Origin: Phoenix dactylifera | Taxonomy: Eukaryota > Streptophyta > Magnoliopsida > Arecales > Arecaceae | NCBI RefSeq assembly: GCF_009389715.1 | Contig: NW_024067666.1 | Span: 2,645,001-2,709,000 of the forward strand | Length of the DNA stretch: 64,000 bases | Direction: 5' to 3' | Shown: positions 13,094 through 37,148 of the stretch, piece after piece | Layout of the letters: each line of letters starts with the position of its first letter | Position numbering within the stretch: the first letter of the stretch is position 1 | Translations under genes and position numbers: made by a program | Notes under the pieces: model-generated | Seen by the model: only the letters and a program-made list of their open reading frames with translations | Told to the model about the DNA's origin: nothing | Database searches by the model: none

Positions 13094-13163
13094 TAGCTAG
13101 CTAGGTTTTGTTTCGGGACCTGTGGGTTATGGGCCAACCACGCTTCCACTGCGCCACTCTGAT
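13094..13163 (-). pseudogene. Initiator tRNA-Met pseudogene
   Basis: Read on the minus strand from 13163, the sequence follows plant initiator tRNA-Met almost base for base through the D arm, the anticodon arm (CCCATAACCC with CAT anticodon) and the variable loop. The start ATCAGAGTGGCGCAG differs from the usual gene only by G-to-A-type changes. The T arm and the 3' acceptor strand are degraded, and the 3' end no longer pairs with ATCAGAG. It is therefore unlikely to give a functional tRNA. It is a real tRNA copy rather than a primer-binding site, since a primer-binding site would match only the complement of the tRNA 3' end. Confidence 0.75.
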
Positions 13164-13646
13164 TGTTAGAAGATCTTCTTATGTGAAGCAACTCAACAAT
13201 CGGACCAAGTGTATCTGTCAAGGCCAATCCTGAATTTAGGGTAAGAAAATGGAGATCAGGATGCCAAACGAACTAGGGGTTCATGATGATAATGGTTGAC
13301 TGGTGGTTAACTTACTGGATGATAATGATATCTACAAGCGAACTAGTGGTTAACTTATCGATTTTGGATTAACCACGGTCGTGCTTCAGTCTATGACTAG
13401 CAAACTAAAGTACTATGTTTCTGCCCGTGATGATGCTATCGACAATGCCATATTTCTACTCATGGTAAGGCTATCCATAATTAATATAACCAATCTAAAT
13501 ATCTCTTTCTTAACCATCAAATTATTAATTATTATTTTTGCTAAGTAAATATAATAGCACAATTCTTCCGAAATTTTCAAGCAAGCATTATCATATTTCA
13601 AGCATCTTACAAAATCTATCAATATTTGATACATGTAAACCCTAAA

Positions 13647-13649
<3 letters not shown>

Positions 13650-13714
<65 letters not shown>
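13650..13714. repeat. (AT)n microsatellite
   Basis: About 65 bases of uninterrupted AT/TA dinucleotide, the longest simple repeat in the window and likely to be length-polymorphic. Confidence 0.95.
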
Positions 13715-13717
<3 letters not shown>

Positions 13718-14349
13718 TACCGGCAATCACATGATAATGATAATCATTCATGCAAAACCAAAAAACTACCAACACATGATATGCAAATACATTAATAAAT
13801 ATATTTATATACAAATATAAATACATACGAGTCCTAACTACAATTATATTAATCAAGTGTTCCAATTGGTGAACTCGGTCACACCAAAACAACCAGTGAA
13901 AGATTTTTTTAAAAAAAAAAACTTAAGAGCCAAAGTCGGAGTCACTTCAGCTCTTTTCTCTTTTTTTAAAAAAAAAAAAAACTTTGAATTGATTTATTCT
14001 CTTTTGAGACCATCTATTGGGACACGGGAAGATAAAACAAGGTGGGGACGATATTATTCCGGGGTAGAGACATTGAATTAAATGAATACTATAGGTTAGC
14101 TTTGCAATCCGATTAAAGAGGTTATATATTAGCATAATTCGTGTCAATTGGATACAGTTTTAGCCCAATTTGACATGCTTCAAGTGAGGCAAGGTGTGAC
14201 ATGGTCCAGATACATGGCTCAGTATATATGTTGCCTGCATAGCTTTCAAACCTTCTTGTGGGCAGGTACACTGCACCCACTTTAGCGAGAGAAAAAGATT
14301 CAAGAGAATACTAATGCTAGAAACGAAATTGCCATCGTCAATCCTTGGT

Positions 14350-14515
14350 TATCACCCCAATGCCTATTTCACCAATGAGTCTGGTGACAAAAACGTTTTT
14401 TTTTAGAAAAAAAAGATTAATGTGTCTTTTTATCACCCCAATGCCTATTTCACCAATGAGTCTTGGTGACAAAAACGTTTTTCTTTTTTCAGAAAAAGGA
14501 TTAATGTGTCTTTGT
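14350..14515. repeat. Two-copy tandem duplication, period 81
   Basis: The segment beginning TATCACCCCAATGCC at 14350 is repeated from 14431, including the ACAAAAACGTTTTT block and TTAATGTGTCTTT. The copies differ mainly in the length of T and A runs, so the duplication is probably young. Confidence 0.85.
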
Positions 14516-14970
14516 ACAATAATATCTTTTTATTGTTTTCATGTTATAGATTTACTGCTTTCAAAAGAAAGTCAATATAAAAACAAAGGATGACAGAAAT
14601 TTTGCATAAATCATATTTTCAACATCAATGGGAATCTGATATTTAACTAATTTATTGAAAATTTAAAATACAAAAACAACGATGATGAAAACTACTGATA
14701 TTTCATCTTTGTGAGATCGTCAATTTTGTACCAAAGATATATTTCGAGTATACCGAATCAGTATAGCTATCCTTCCTGTCGCAATTAATGCAAAAATAGC
14801 TAATTGGAAAGTAATAGTCATGTTTGTAATCCTCCAAGCTACCAACAAATGAACTCTAAATTTCAGCCAACTCCATATATGTAATGTCGATGAATAGTGA
14901 GTCAATAATGGGATTTTTTCGATAAAATATTTGGATGATCTAAAGTCTGCCTTATAAGTATCATATAGTG

Positions 14971-15220
14971 GATTGTTAAAATCACCACTGAGGTAGGATT
15001 TATTTATATATTTTATATTTTATCATACTCTTCCTCACATGTGAGTCAGGCTTCCCCTTAATAGGTGAGCCCAACATGTGATTTTTTTTAATAATAAGAT
15101 TAAAAAGTGCAAAGATAGGGTTCGAATTCAGAAGCTCTGATACCATATTAAGATTACCACTTATCCTAAAAACTTAAATTGATAGAATGAAGTAGATTTA
15201 TTTATATATTTTATATTTTT
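14971..15220 (-). mobile_element. TRIM-like short LTR fossil, reverse orientation
   Basis: An identical 25-base stretch beginning GATTTATTTATATATTTT occurs at 14997 and 15195, each inside a longer related segment (TTAAAATCACCACT and TTAAGATTACCACTT upstream). Between them, GCTCTGATACCA (about 15138-15149) is the reverse complement of TGGTATCAGAGC, the plant initiator-tRNA primer-binding site. This is the layout of a miniature LTR retroelement read on the minus strand. It is non-coding, and one terminal repeat is shorter than the other. Confidence 0.5.
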
Positions 15221-15224
15221 TTAT

Positions 15225-17150
15225 ATGGATCGATAAATTGATCAATAAGAAGAAAGCTACACATCTATTTCATGAACAATCTAGCAATAAGTAATCTCCC
15301 ACATGATGCCTCAGTAGGCTGGTGGTTAACCAACTACCCCAACCTAATCTATCTCATGAATAATGGTGGTTCACCCACAAACATTTAACCTGCCCGCGGA
15401 CTCTACATCATTTGGGTGGTTTGGTTTCATAATTATGTCAAACGCCAGTCCCTTTACATACACGGTTGCTCGCTTGGACTCCTCGTGAATCACAACATTG
15501 AACGACCATCAATCCGAATGGATCCCACATATGGGCTACCATTCATGGCAACCAAAACATGTGTCCTAAACAATGGATACGTGGAGATGCAATTAAGATT
15601 GAACGCCATGTCACATCAATCGCAAAAGCGTTGGATTTTTTTTTTTAAAAATCAGAACTAAGATCACTGGTATCCAACATCCAATGACTTTAGTAACTAA
15701 ACAAATCTTAATATCTGCTCAGTTGCCTAGTTATTCTAGCCATTGTGATCGCGACAAGTGGCAACTAAAACCCATTTCCGGCCATCAAATGGCAGTGGCA
15801 CCTCGAGGAGCCGTTTGGTCTGAAAGGTTTACCAGCAGCATTGCTTTTTTTTCAGTACAACGGCTACTCATTTTTCTAATGTAGGTGTGGCCAGTAGAAT
15901 CAAAAACTACAATCCAGCATAACTATGAAGGAGAAGGTCTCTTGTGTGTCCAAAAAATTTTCTTGAAGTGCTGCGCTGCATAGGAGGTGATACAGTCGGC
16001 GGTCCTAGTCATCTTTCGATGTATATGTACCGCCTGAAATGTACTACAATCTTGCGCCACCCGTCGAATGTCTTCGCTCCTCCTTTCATATCTAACCAAT
16101 TATCGTGGCCGAATCTTTTTCGAGGATGATGAGCTCTCTGGCGGTATTTCTTTGGCGTGATTTGGAAGCATGGTGTAGGTGGCAACTGCCAAGCACCAGT
16201 CTAAAGTGAACCAATTCCGTTTGTCGAAATGAAATGAAGATGGGCTTTTTTTTTCTTCTTTAAGTTGGTGCTTTGCTCGAAGGAGATTCTTGTGCTTGAA
16301 GTTATCCAAGTTGTCGGTCGCGAGTGCATATGGACCGGCTAACAGCTCCAGTGCAGCATATGGTCCACACCTCGTGCACGAGCCCACGCCTCGCACGACT
16401 TCAACGTGGGCGGCTCACGCTTCTCGCCATGATTAATTATTACTTGGCTACCGTCTTAATTGTAAGCAAATAATTAGCTGCCTTTTACTATTAAAAGGCT
16501 GGAATCTGTCTTAATAAAATTGACTAAAAATTGGTCTTTAACAAAAAAAAAATATAAACAACTTTCTTTCACCATTCTGAAATTATGTCTAATTATTTAC
16601 ACATTTTTTTTAAAAAAAAAGATTTCCGAAATCTCCAACTCGGGTGGAGCCTGCAAATAAATTTTATTATAAATTTTGGTTTACAAGATAAATATATTTA
16701 CTATTTTTCAAAAATAAAAAATCCAATTACAAGTGCATGGTGCGATGTCGGCAGCCATCCTTAAATCGCAGCCGTTGCGAGGATTATAGAGGGTGGGTGA
16801 TCGAGAGACAAGCCTGCGAGACAGGGGATGATGCCGTATCGTTTGCGCAAGCGTGAGGATAATAGACACGTGGTCTTGAAGTCGTTAATCGCCCCACACG
16901 AGGATGCCAAAGCGCGAGGTGGCGTTCCTGGAAGTTTACCGGGGAGCCGTAACATTATCCCTTCGGAACTCCATCCCTTGTTCTCTACCTATCCATCCGA
17001 CGTCATCTCTACGACCTTCAAATCCTGTCCTTATTGGACTGGCACAGGTTAAGAAACAACTCCATGGAGACCACTTTTTATGAGGTAGAGTCCTGCTTTG
17101 TATTGTTTTGACTTTTGACTAAAGAATTGGTCACCAGTCTTCTCCAACCC
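15225..17150. other. Intergenic, upstream of the zinc-finger gene
   Basis: No gene recognised. Short overlapping open frames on both strands around 15416-16396 have translations without family resemblance. Around 15700-15860 phrases such as GAGCCGTTTGGTC resemble MITE ends, but I could not define an element. Confidence 0.5.
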
Positions 17151-17161
17151 ACTCATGGACA

Positions 17162-17282
17162 CTCTCTCTCTCTCTCTTAACTCAAGTTAGCTACTTCCGG
17201 CTGGCTCTAGGGAACAAAGTCACCCCTTCCAACCACTCACTCAACGCTTACTCTTCTCCTCTCTCTCTCTCTCTCTCTCTCT
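17162..17282. repeat. Two (CT)n tracts in the zinc-finger gene promoter
   Basis: CT dinucleotide runs at 17162-17179 and 17260-17282 lie 120-220 bases upstream of the TATA box. CT (GA on the other strand) tracts are common in plant promoters and can bind GAGA-binding (BBR/BPC) factors. A regulatory role here is inference. Confidence 0.6.
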
Positions 17283-17380
17283 CCCCCTTAGCGTGTCTTG
17301 AAACGCTTATCCTAGTCCGGTCTTACATTGAGCTACCAAACTCTGACGCAACTTCTCACCTCCCACTCCCCCACTACCTT

Positions 17381-17389
17381 CTATATATC
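17381..17389 (+). promoter_or_regulatory. TATA box of the zinc-finger gene
   Basis: CTATATATC lies about 145 bases before the ATG at 17530. This would place transcription start near 17415 and give a pyrimidine-rich leader of roughly 115 bases. Confidence 0.6.
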
Positions 17390-17529
17390 AAATAGGCTTC
17401 CCCTTCTTTGGCCCCCCACTTCTCAGTCCCAGCTCTCCAACCCAAAAGACCCTGAAAAGCCTTCCTCTCTTCTCTCCTTGTATTCTCGAATTCCAGATCT
17501 CTCTTCTAGTTTATTTTGGATTTGCTCCG

Positions 17530-18246
17530 ATGGCCGTGGATGCTGTCGAGACTGCAGCGGCGTCAGGACCTACTCCGGCCACGAGTGAGACGAGCTACGA
17601 GGAGTTTCCTCATGTGGAAGGATGGGCGAAAAGGAAGCGGTCCAAGCGCCACCACCGCTTCTTTGATCACCCGCCGACCGAGGAGGAATATCTGGCTCTT
17701 TGCCTTCTCATGCTCGCCCGTGGCGGATCCGGTCACCGCGTTCCGCCGCTGAATCCTGGCTCGGCGACTACTGCGACCGTGGCTGCTGCTCCGCCGATGG
17801 GGAAGCTTGCGTATAAATGTTCGGTCTGTGGCAAGGCGTTTGCTTCTTTCCAGGCGCTCGGCGGGCACAAGGCCAGCCACCGAAAGCTCTCCGGGGGGGA
17901 GGATTCAACCGCCTCGCCGGTGGTGTCGGCGTCTGGGTCGTCGACGGTGGCTGCCTCCGGCGGTGGGAGGGTCCACCAGTGCTCGGTGTGCCTGAAGACG
18001 TTCCCGTCCGGGCAGGCGCTCGGGGGACACAAGAGGTGCCACTATGACGGAAACCTCGGCGGCAAGGTCGCAGGGGTGGCGTCGATGTCGGAGGGGGCAG
18101 GGTCGAGCGACAAGGGGTTCGACCTGAACATGCCGGCGGTGCCGGAGTTTGCCTTCGATGCAGCAAGGCGGTGCGTGGCGGCCGAGGAGGAGGAGGTGCA
18201 GAGCCCTCTGGCCTTCAAGAAGCCTCGCCTCCTTATCCCGGCTTAG
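17530..18246 (+). CDS. C2H2 zinc-finger transcriptional repressor, ZAT10/STZ-like (C1-2i)
   Basis: An intronless gene of 238 residues, typical for the family. In order it contains a basic nuclear signal [10 protein letters not shown] (34-43), an L-box [15 protein letters not shown] (52-66), a first finger [21 protein letters not shown] (first Cys 97), a second finger [21 protein letters not shown] (first Cys 151), and a C-terminal EAR repression motif FDLNMP (197-202). Both fingers keep the plant-specific QALGGH recognition helix. Family members such as ZAT10/STZ and ZAT6 repress target genes in the nucleus during drought, salt, cold and oxidative stress. The order L-box, two fingers, EAR is diagnostic of subgroup C1-2i. 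The exact orthologue cannot be fixed without a tree. A TATA box and CT tracts lie upstream. Confidence 0.95.
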   Translation: MAVDAVETAAASGPTPATSETSYEEFPHVEGWAKRKRSKRHHRFFDHPPTEEEYLALCLLMLARGGSGHRVPPLNPGSATTATVAAAPPMGKLAYKCSVCGKAFASFQALGGHKASHRKLSGGEDSTASPVVSASGSSTVAASGGGRVHQCSVCLKTFPSGQALGGHKRCHYDGNLGGKVAGVASMSEGAGSSDKGFDLNMPAVPEFAFDAARRCVAAEEEEVQSPLAFKKPRLLIPA

Positions 18247-21110
18247 AAGCCATTACTTCCAGAATCTATTCATTACAATTATTTGTACGTGTATAGAGAA
18301 TTATTCATTCTTTGTAACTGGCGAGCTCATTTTTTTTCATTGTCTTTTCATTGCTTGTTAGCTGGTTAAACATTAGAAATGGATTTGTTTGAAAATTCTT
18401 TGCTTATGAACACTGGTGAAGCATTGGATACTGAAATTCTTGGTTTGTTTCTTCAAAAAACAACAACAACAAAATTCTACGAGGAGTTAAAATTCTGGCA
18501 ACTAAGGATTCTATAAATCTATGTGCCTGTTTTGTGTGAAAACCGAGTCAATCATGGCTTCCGTGCAAGAAGGTTACCACAAAAGACACGCTTTGCTTAA
18601 CGCCTAAATAACTCGGTCTTCATGTTTTCCGTGTCAGACTTGGCTGGCATGACACATAAAGAATAAGTTAGTAAGAGTCAACGTACATGTTCTCAGTTGA
18701 GGCTGTGAAACCTAATCAATCCCCAGCAGCAGTTTTATAACAATAAGAAAGAAGATTTAAGAATATTTGTAGATGTTAAAGATGTTTAATTACCTTTCAT
18801 GCAACTTGTATAGAACCAATTCCACTTGGTTATACTGTTGGGTCCCAAAATTGTGAAGCTTGCAGGGAAAACACTGACATTACTTTAATTGCACCCATGT
18901 GCTAGTTGGGTCTTCTTGATGAAAGTCTTTATCACAAAAATGGCAGGGCATCTCAGCTACTTTAGCTAATCAAGAATGTACTATGAGTTATATAAAATTA
19001 ATGACCTAGAATTAATTAGATGCAATAATTGTAGGTTGCATATACTACATGCTAGGTGTGCATGCATCGATAATGACTTGATTTAGATCATATTGGTAAG
19101 ACTTTTCAATAGATCATTAATTTGGATCACTGGTTCTTTGGATGAGATCCAAGTTGGAAAGTTAATGCTTTCCCTTGAGATTTAGTCAGAGCTATAAAGT
19201 GAATTGTTGATTCAATTTAGACAAGACTAAATACTCGCTTAATGAGTTTTTACATCCATGACTCATATATTTATGCTATGTAAAGTTTTCATTTGCGAAC
19301 GGCCTAGCATTGAATGGGATGTAGGATTATGCTACTGAATTCAAGATTCATCGGCGCATATCGTTGCAATTAGTTTCTTTCCTGCAATTATTAGCCAACC
19401 AACTTCTATAGAATTGCATACCGTATATCACGGTCAATTCATAGTTATGTATCAAATCTTAATTTTAATTGACTCTAGACTTAATCCTCAAAAGAAATTG
19501 TCTTGAATTGTTTAAACGACGGATAATTAAAAAAGAAGAAAAAAGGTAAATGGATCCAACTTGAACTAGGCTAGAGATTAAATTTGACCCTGCCCAATTT
19601 GTATCCTAGATTATTCTAGTAGGTTAAAGAGTTCGAGCACTAAAGTCTGGACTTGCACAAGCAGAATCCAAAGGAGCTGATAGCAACCTTAACCAAATCC
19701 ATTCAGGCTATGTATATATTTCTAATCATTTTGCACAATACCAATTGGCAAATGAACTAATAGCCAACCACATGGTCTAGGGACCACAAACTAGCCTGAC
19801 TCCAGCTATCAGAGCTCCTTGGTTTGCTGACTTCATTCGTCTACTTCACCACCCTAGAGACAAGTGCATTGAAGTAGTCATCACTCACCACCTTAATCAT
19901 CTTGAGCACCATGCCAAATCCGACACATCTCCCCTTGAACAAATCCAATTGTTAGAGGGATGTTATGCACCCAGTTCAGCTGATTGGTAGTGATAATTTT
20001 GTCAAGTTAATGCTTTGTAGTTATGCTGCTGCTCTTAGCGCCATCACAGCTGAATCACGACCGGGTCTGGCCTTAGCCTGCGTGGGTTGGACGTTGGAAC
20101 AGTGCTCGTAGGAAAAGTCCAGGTCGATGAAGAAAAATTCTTGCCGGCTCCCACCTTCTCTCTTTTTTTTTTCCTTCCCCTTCTTTTGGCAAACTGGATT
20201 CCACCCTTCTACCGCCCCTCATCAGTGTTTCTCAGAAGCTTCTTGGATTTGGAGCCATATCTAGGATCCAAGTCAGAGTTGGCCAAGTAACCAAGGCATC
20301 TTCTTCTTTCTTTGTAAGAAAGTTATAGAGGACTCTGTCTTTCTTTTATTAAAAAGGTAGAAAAGCCATTGCCATTGAGGGTATAACTTCCAGAAGAATA
20401 TAACATACTCCAAATTACAGTATCTTACAAAAAGAATAAATCCAAATTTTGAGTAAAAAAATTATGAGAAATGATATAAATTAGGAAGGTAGTTTATGAT
20501 GCATATATTAAAATAAATTTAACGAGATATTAGCTTATTCAATATGCACACTCTTATTTTTGTCATCGCCAACCTTGAATGGAGTCTGATGAAATGTTCA
20601 TGAAGTTTGACTGTGATATTTGGTCGTCACTCTGTTCCAAGTTCAGTTGGAAAAAAATCAAGTTGGTTAGGGGAGACCGCAACTCGACACACCGAGGAAT
20701 GGGCTAATGAGTTATATCCGACCTAAGCCATTAGATAAAATCTGATACTTCTTGTGTTCTCCACTTTAGTTATTTCTTTGTTTTAACAAACGCAATCTAT
20801 AAAAACTATTTGATGGGTTTTCTTTCTTTTTTGCTAAGCTCTTAGCTAAGCAAACGAGAGCTGAACATTTCACCTCTAACCTGGTTCTAGTACTAGATAC
20901 TTTACAAATATATGATACTGCATGCTCATAATTAATGCAACCAAGTGTTTGGCTCATGACTCATGAGATGCCACGCTAGGAAATAAAGAGACGCCATCCG
21001 GTTAGAGAGTAGATATTCTGTGGTAATTCAGAATGGTAGTTTCTCCTCAAATTACTGTCCATCCAAAGTATCCATAGATCATTTAATTATGTTGGGAGAG
21101 AGTGTAAATT
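18247..21110. other. Intergenic, no gene recognised
   Basis: The 3' flank of the zinc-finger gene and then AT-rich DNA with only short open frames. None gives a recognisable protein. Confidence 0.6.
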
Positions 21111-21117
21111 GACGAAC

Positions 21118-21340
21118 TAAAGGAAGTTCATCCAAATATATTTAGCAAAGGCATAAGATAGAAACAGTTGATCAATATTTTCTTCTTGTTCACAAAGAGC
21201 ACAAACCACTGAAGCATTCCAATGCCTCCTTTTTTTATTTATTTAACTTTTCTGCTGTAGAAATTTTGAGCTCGGAAACTAGGATATTGAAAAATTTGAT
21301 CTTCATAAATTGGAATCTTTCAAATGTTCGCCTCAAAAAT
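21118..21340 (-). mobile_element. LINE fragment, RVT zinc-binding region
   Basis: On the minus strand a frame over about 21123-21230 reads ...CALCEQEENIDQLFLSYAFA... followed by KYIWMNF. This matches the zf-RVT domain found downstream of reverse transcriptase in plant non-LTR elements (usual form CxxCxxxxET.DHLF..C.FA..VW). The last cysteine of the motif is replaced, the upstream part is interrupted by stops, and no reverse transcriptase core is nearby. It is a short dead fragment of an L1-type element. Confidence 0.6.
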
Positions 21341-22129
21341 TTTGTCAATCTATACAAGATTTCAATTTCAATTTCTCACGGTAATTGGAGATCAAAAATT
21401 TCTGAACACGTTATTCTTTATTGGCATCATTTGAGGGAATTCATAACCAACTGGATTTAATAGATCTGCCACCAAATCTTTCTTCTTTGCTGGTAAGTCA
21501 ACGAGAACTGGAAAGTAAAATGTCAAAAGATGAGGTAGAAGCCGATGGCTGTAAAATTGGTGATAAGAGGGGGACAGGTGGAAGGGGGATTTCGTCGAGC
21601 AGGCGGGAGGCTTGATGGCTGAGGCTGAGGTCGGCACCGGAGAGGAAGAGTCTAGCGGCGAGGGAGGGAGGACTTTAGGGCGAATTTAAAATCATTTAAA
21701 ATCGAGCAAATAACATTCTTAAGTCATCCCATGGCTTCCGGAATTTGCGCCATTAACATTCATCGTCTTCTTCCTCCTTCAAGATGGTCGCCAACTAGTC
21801 TGATCTCTTCCTTTGCATCCATTGCCAGCTTCCATCTCTCACCATAGAGGTAGAGGGATTTGGGACGGATCTCATCGGAGAGAGGGGAGAGGAGGGAGGA
21901 CAGCGTGCGCGAGACAGCAAGAGCATAACCCACCCGTTTCTTCCAACCATATGTGTATGTATAAATGTATGTGCGTCTCTCCCTCTATGTTTAACATTAT
22001 ACTAGCCCTCAACTTTCAGTCATTATATAAATAACTTTGTTTTCTTATAAAGTTCCAATCAGCTTCCATACAATAACCCATATATTTAGTTCCACATCAG
22101 CTATGCACTAAATAAATTTTGGCACTTAT
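21341..22129. other. Intergenic, no gene recognised
   Basis: Short open frames on both strands (for example 21392-21637 minus and 21813-22034 plus) in a purine-rich stretch. The translations are not recognisable. Part may be further LINE remains. Confidence 0.4.
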
Positions 22130-22505
22130 AATAACTTTAAAATAATTTTTTTGAATAAAATTCTAAATTATTACAAATAGTATCGAAGCGATCCCAACCC
22201 ATAACCATATAGATTAAAAGGCATTACTGCATGAGCTCATTCGAGCAGACCATGATATGATTATAGTGTTTATGATTAGATTTATGGTACTTATAATTGA
22301 ATTTAGATGCATTTGAACCTTTAACCTAGTAAAAATGATAAATCTTAAATGGAAAAAGAATGTAAAAACTTATGCAAATGTATGCTTAATCTCATATTGG
22401 CGGGCGATGCACTGAGCAGATATTTGATATTTATATAGGGCTAAAAAAATCCAAATAATAACTTTCAGCTAGCCTGAGATTCTAAATTATTACAAATAAT
22501 ATTAA
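22130..22505 (+). mobile_element. TRIM-like short LTR retroelement fossil (copy 2)
   Basis: The same architecture as the copy at 95-475. A terminal stretch ends in TTCTAAATTATTACAAATA, then a primer-binding-like site TATCGAAGC (22181-22189), a non-coding middle, and a second terminal stretch with TTTATATAGGGCTAA ending near 22500 in TTCTAAATTATTACAAATA again. It is strongly diverged from copy 1 and therefore old. Confidence 0.5.
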
Positions 22506-22634
22506 TTTGAGTAAATGTCACATTTATCCTTATCCCAAACTGTCTTCCGATTGTCTAAATTGTGATGCAAATTCCCAACCCCATTTATAGGTACCTCACT
22601 TTTAGCCCCTTATACGTTATCTAGGGACGTCATC

Positions 22635-22796
22635 AATGAAAAATCTCTACACCCAGAACTATGGCATCCCTGAAAGTCCTGATGGTTACCCAAAGCATGA
22701 ACTTGTGAGGGATATTGTCTAATGAGATATCTCTAAACCCAGGTCTATGACATCCCTAAAGTCTTGATCATTACCCAAAGCATGAACTTATGAAGA
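22635..22796. repeat. Two-copy tandem duplication, period 86
   Basis: Phrases ATCTCTACACCC, GGCATCCCTGAAAGTC and TTACCCAAAGCATGAACTT in the first copy recur in the second as ATCTCTAAACCC, GACATCCCTAAAGTC and TTACCCAAAGCATGAACTT. It lies just downstream of the CK2 alpha stop codon. Confidence 0.8.
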
Positions 22797-23057
22797 GTTG
22801 ATTTGATCAGGAGATGACATGATAATATGACAACTTAAACCAACAGTTGGAGAAAATGACAGCTCAAAATAACCAATGACCGATCAGTGAGGATGGACGT
22901 TCTAAAATTTTAAGATACAAATGCATGACTAACAAATATTGCAACACTAAGAACCTTGGATAATAGAGGGCTCACACAAATAACAAATAAGACAGATTGT
23001 AATTATAAGACAAAAACAAGCACAGAAGTTCATCAGTGGCACGTAAAATTCAAGCTA

Positions 23058-35779
<12,722 letters not shown>

Positions 35780-36069
35780 GAAATAGAAAGAAAAGTCGAA
35801 GATATCACGAGCGCGGCGAGCCCATCAAAATTCTTCCCTTTCTCCCCCCACTCTCACCGACCGAAAGAAAAAGAAAGAAATTTTGATTATTCCTTCCTTC
35901 AATCATAAGTCGTTTTCTCATCTCACTATTATTTCCTTTATTTCGGGGACATAATTTTAAGGTTAGATCACGCTCCCAAGGTGGACCTCCCTTAATAGTT
36001 GGTGTGGGCAAGGATTTCTCCATTAAAAATTCATTTGGTTTGCACAAAGATTTATTTATTAGAAATTAT
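35780..36069. other. Upstream region of CK2 alpha
   Basis: The 5' flank of the CK2 alpha gene. No clear TATA box on the minus strand. No other gene. Confidence 0.5.
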
Positions 36070-36425
36070 ATAGAAGGGGGGAGTTTTGGAGGCCCGATAC
36101 ATCATCTTGAAGTGGGACTCAGTGGAAATGGTTGAGTGGATTCTATAGGAAGGGTCGGAGGTCATCGACCATCTGATTTTAGAGGACGTCCGGCGCTTAC
36201 CGCAGGAGTGCGACGTCTTACAGATTGTGCATGTGTTTCGGAAGACAAACAGAGCTGCTGACTGAGTCGCTTTCTTTGTTGCTCATCACTCTGAAAGTTT
36301 CTCTTGACCCCAGATGTACCTGTTCTTCCACCATTGTGGAGCATTTTGGCTTTTAATTCTATAGGCAATACTCATTCGGTATTAGTGTAAGCTGCCGGTG
36401 TACCCAAAAATATATATATTTGATT
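36070..36425 (+). mobile_element. LINE (L1-type) 3' end with RNase H remnant
   Basis: The plus-strand translation around 36160-36300 reads ...LILEDVRRLPQECDVLQIVH then VFRKTNRAAD, an in-frame stop, and VAFFVAHHS. This is the C-terminal part of the RNase H (RVT_3) domain at the end of plant L1 ORF2 (usual form H.YREANR.AD.LA). It is followed by GTAAGCTGCCGGTGTACCC and an A/T-rich tail, the standard plant L1 3' end. The 5' part is missing, as is usual for LINE truncation. Confidence 0.75.
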
Positions 36426-36775
36426 CGTTGAAAAAAAATAATCAAAATATTTTATTTAAAAATTGATTCTTCCAATGCATGTAAAAATAATTTTAATATA
36501 TTTAGTTGACTAAAAAAAAATATTCTAGAATAAATTATATTTAGTTAAATATTTATTTTTCTCAAAAAATTATATAAAATATTTATTATATTTTAATAAA
36601 AAATTATTCATGAATTGTGATAGCTTAAAATAGTTTTGGAAAAAAATTGTCAAATTTCAACATTAGTTTTTCCGTATTTACCATAAAAAAAATTTTATAA
36701 GATATAAAAATTTCATTATTATAAAAAAATAAATTAAATAAAAAATATTTTTATTAACTTTTTTTTTTTTATCTT
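36410..36775. repeat. AT-rich element-like stretch
   Basis: Very AT-rich, with phrases such as TATATTTAGTTGACTAAAA and AATTATATTTAGTTAAATA. It resembles the AT-rich stretch at 61200-61560 (TCCAACTAAATATAATCTAC on the other strand). The two may belong to one MITE family. No ends were defined. Confidence 0.35.
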
Positions 36776-37148
36776 CTTTTTGCGCAAACCAAAACGAGTC
36801 GTAAACGGTCCCAAAGTGGATGAGGAGTCCTCGCGGTGCGCCTCCAGGCACCCTGCATCCCACATGGCGGTGCGCCTCCAAGAATTTGCCACGTAGACGG
36901 AATAGCCTTAGTGGATTTGGTTCCTTTCTTTAAACTGATTTATGTCATCTCACTGTGCTTGGTCAGGTTGATTCAGGATCAGGTACATCCAATAATTGAT
37001 GTGGATAAACTTATAAATAATAAATTTACAAGGACAATGAAATACATGAAAAAACCCCTTTTTTATTATTCATCTCGCTCGCTTAAAAACTAGAGCTCCA
37101 GAGCTCGAAAAAGGCGATCATCCGCTAACCGGAGCTCCGACAAGCTAA

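Noticed and set aside
13413-13892. Minus-strand open frame of 159 codons with a long Ile-Tyr run
   Set aside because: The run is the translation of the (AT)n microsatellite. The flanks are not recognisable.
17563-18166. Minus-strand and alternative plus-strand frames over the zinc-finger gene
   Set aside because: By-products of the GC-rich coding sequence. The C2H2 frame is clearly the real one.
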